64,000 bases of DNA from Oscheius dolichura (lineage: Eukaryota; Nematoda; Chromadorea; Rhabditida; Rhabditidae), in assembly GCA_932521035.1 (NCBI GenBank), contig OW051494.1:4884001-4948000 (forward strand), written 5' to 3'. The notes below the pieces were generated by a model. It worked only from the letters and a program-made list of their open reading frames with translations. It ran no database searches and was not told where the DNA came from. Shown here in pieces: positions 62,606 to 64,000 of this stretch (positions are counted from its first letter, which is position 1; every line of letters starts with the position of its first letter). A program made the translations under genes and the position numbers.

Positions 62606-64000
62606 ATGTACGCGGATGACGATGATGATATGGCTTATGACCAAGTAGATGAGGAAATCAGTTCTGATCAATGGCAGGCAGGATTTATATCATTAGTTTA
62701 TATTCGACGTCATTTCAGGAAGCGTGCTGGGTAGTTATCAGTGCCTATTTTGATGAAAAAGGTCTAGTTCGACAGCAACTTGATTCATTTGATGAATTTA
62801 TACAAATGAACGTACAAAGAATTATTGAAGAATCCCCACCGGTCGAACTACAGTCAGAAGTGCAACATTTTTCCGGCGATATTGAAAATCCAACAAAGTT
62901 CTCTTTAAAATTTGACCAGATTTATTTGTCTAAACCCACCCATTGGGAAAAAGATGGTGCTCCTACTCCTATGATGCCTAACGAAGTAAGTTTGAATTAC
63001 AGCTATATTTGATGCATTTTAATCTAGGCCCGTTTGAGAAATCTTACCTATTCATCTCCACTGTATGTAGACATTACTAAGCAAGTTTCCCGTGAAGGTG
63101 AAGTTCCCACTGAAAAGAAATATCAAAAAGTCTTTGTTGGTAAAATACCAATAATGTTAAGGTAGGCAGAAATACAAGTACATTTTTTTAAAACCCCTTT
63201 TTCTTTCTAGATCATCCTATTGTATGTTGTCAAATATGAGTGATCGAGATCTCACTGAGTTAAATGAATGCCCTCTTGACCCTGGAGGATATTTTATTAT
63301 AAAGGGGTCAGAAAAGGTATTGTTGCAAAATTTACTAGCCATAAATTGGTCCAGGTGCTTATCGCACAGGAAAAAATGGCAACCAATACAGTCTATGTGT
63401 TTTCAATGAAGGATGGTAAATATGCTTTCAAAGCCGAGTGTCGTTCTTGTCTCGAAAATTCTAGGTATAATATATTTTATCGAATTTCTTTACTTCATTT
63501 TTAGTCGTCCTACGTCTACAATGTGGGTGAATATGATGTCTAGAGGTGGTGGTGTTTCAAACAAAAAATCTGCAATGGGGCAGCGCATGATCGCCATTTT
63601 ACCGTATATTAAACAGGTTTTTTTGAGATTTTAAAATTAATACATTTTTTAAAGGAAATTCCTGTCATGATAGTGTTTCGTGCGTTAGGATTCGTGTCAG
63701 ATCGTGATATTCTTGAACACATCATATATGACTTCGACGATCCAGAAATGATGGAAATGGTCAAACCGTCATTAGATGAAGCGTTTGTTATCCAGGAACA
63801 AAGCGTGGCTTTAAATTTCATCGGTGCACGTGGTGCTAAACCGGGAGTAACAAAAGAGCAAAGGATCAAGTATGCAAAAGAAATTCTCCAAAAAGAACTT
63901 CTTCCTCATGTTGGAGTCTCAGAGTTCTGCGAAACAAAGAAAGCCGTAAGTTTAACATTTACGTGCTGTATTCAACTATTAGTATTTTATCGGATATATG
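62606..64000 (+). CDS. rpb-2: RNA polymerase II second largest subunit RPB2 (5' part)
   Basis: The catalytic beta-type subunit. The start [20 protein letters not shown] is the typical acidic N-terminus. Then come [24 protein letters not shown]-type helix [116 protein letters not shown] and [20 protein letters not shown]. The last visible coding part is [13 protein letters not shown] before a donor near 63,944. The window cuts the gene, and roughly two thirds lie beyond it. Confidence 0.97.

Overview
This is a eukaryotic, almost certainly nematode, nuclear segment. Genes are compact and split by very short introns, most 35-45 nt. Many start codons sit 0-16 nt behind a TTTCAG-like acceptor, as expected for spliced-leader trans-splicing. 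Same-strand neighbours are often only 75-210 bp apart, which resembles operons. The gene at 54.8-55.7 kb encodes a PDF-1 neuropeptide precursor with two peptides close to those of C. elegans, and coq-2 carries the duplicated exon pair known from rhodoquinone-making helminths. No bacterial, CRISPR or tRNA features were found.

Layout. At 1-2.1 kb there is repeat-rich non-coding DNA holding a TTAA-flanked MITE inserted in an older repeat. The 2.1-26.8 kb stretch is AT-rich. It holds an unidentified gene, ATP synthase subunit d, cyclin K, an F-box/LRR protein, CoREST, MRPL44, MCCC2, cyclin A, a 72-residue microprotein, BLM helicase, anillin, TMEM147 and LIN37. The 26.9-45.7 kb stretch is GC-rich. 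It holds SGSM/TBC-8, a REEP-like protein, GMF, an FBXO42-like F-box/Kelch protein, KANSL2-like, dachshund, a BPI-fold secreted protein, an unidentified acidic protein and a small secreted peptide. At 46.6-51.6 kb the sequence is AT-rich again, with bystin, coq-2 and rfc-2. At 51.9-58.6 kb it is GC-rich, with LRRFIP, pdf-1, a repeat-bearing intergenic region and a claudin-like four-TM protein. At 59-64 kb it is AT-rich, with MRPL3, FBXO45/fsn-1 and the 5' part of RNA polymerase II RPB2.

The main pattern is that base composition tracks gene type. AT-rich blocks carry housekeeping, mitochondrial, cell-cycle and germline-type genes, some with E2F/CHR-like promoter motifs. GC-rich blocks mostly carry signalling, neuronal, secreted or membrane genes. 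The switches fall in intergenic DNA. Exon coordinates were worked out by eye from reading frame and GT/AG sites. Outer CDS limits are reliable where a start and stop are stated, and internal exons are approximate.
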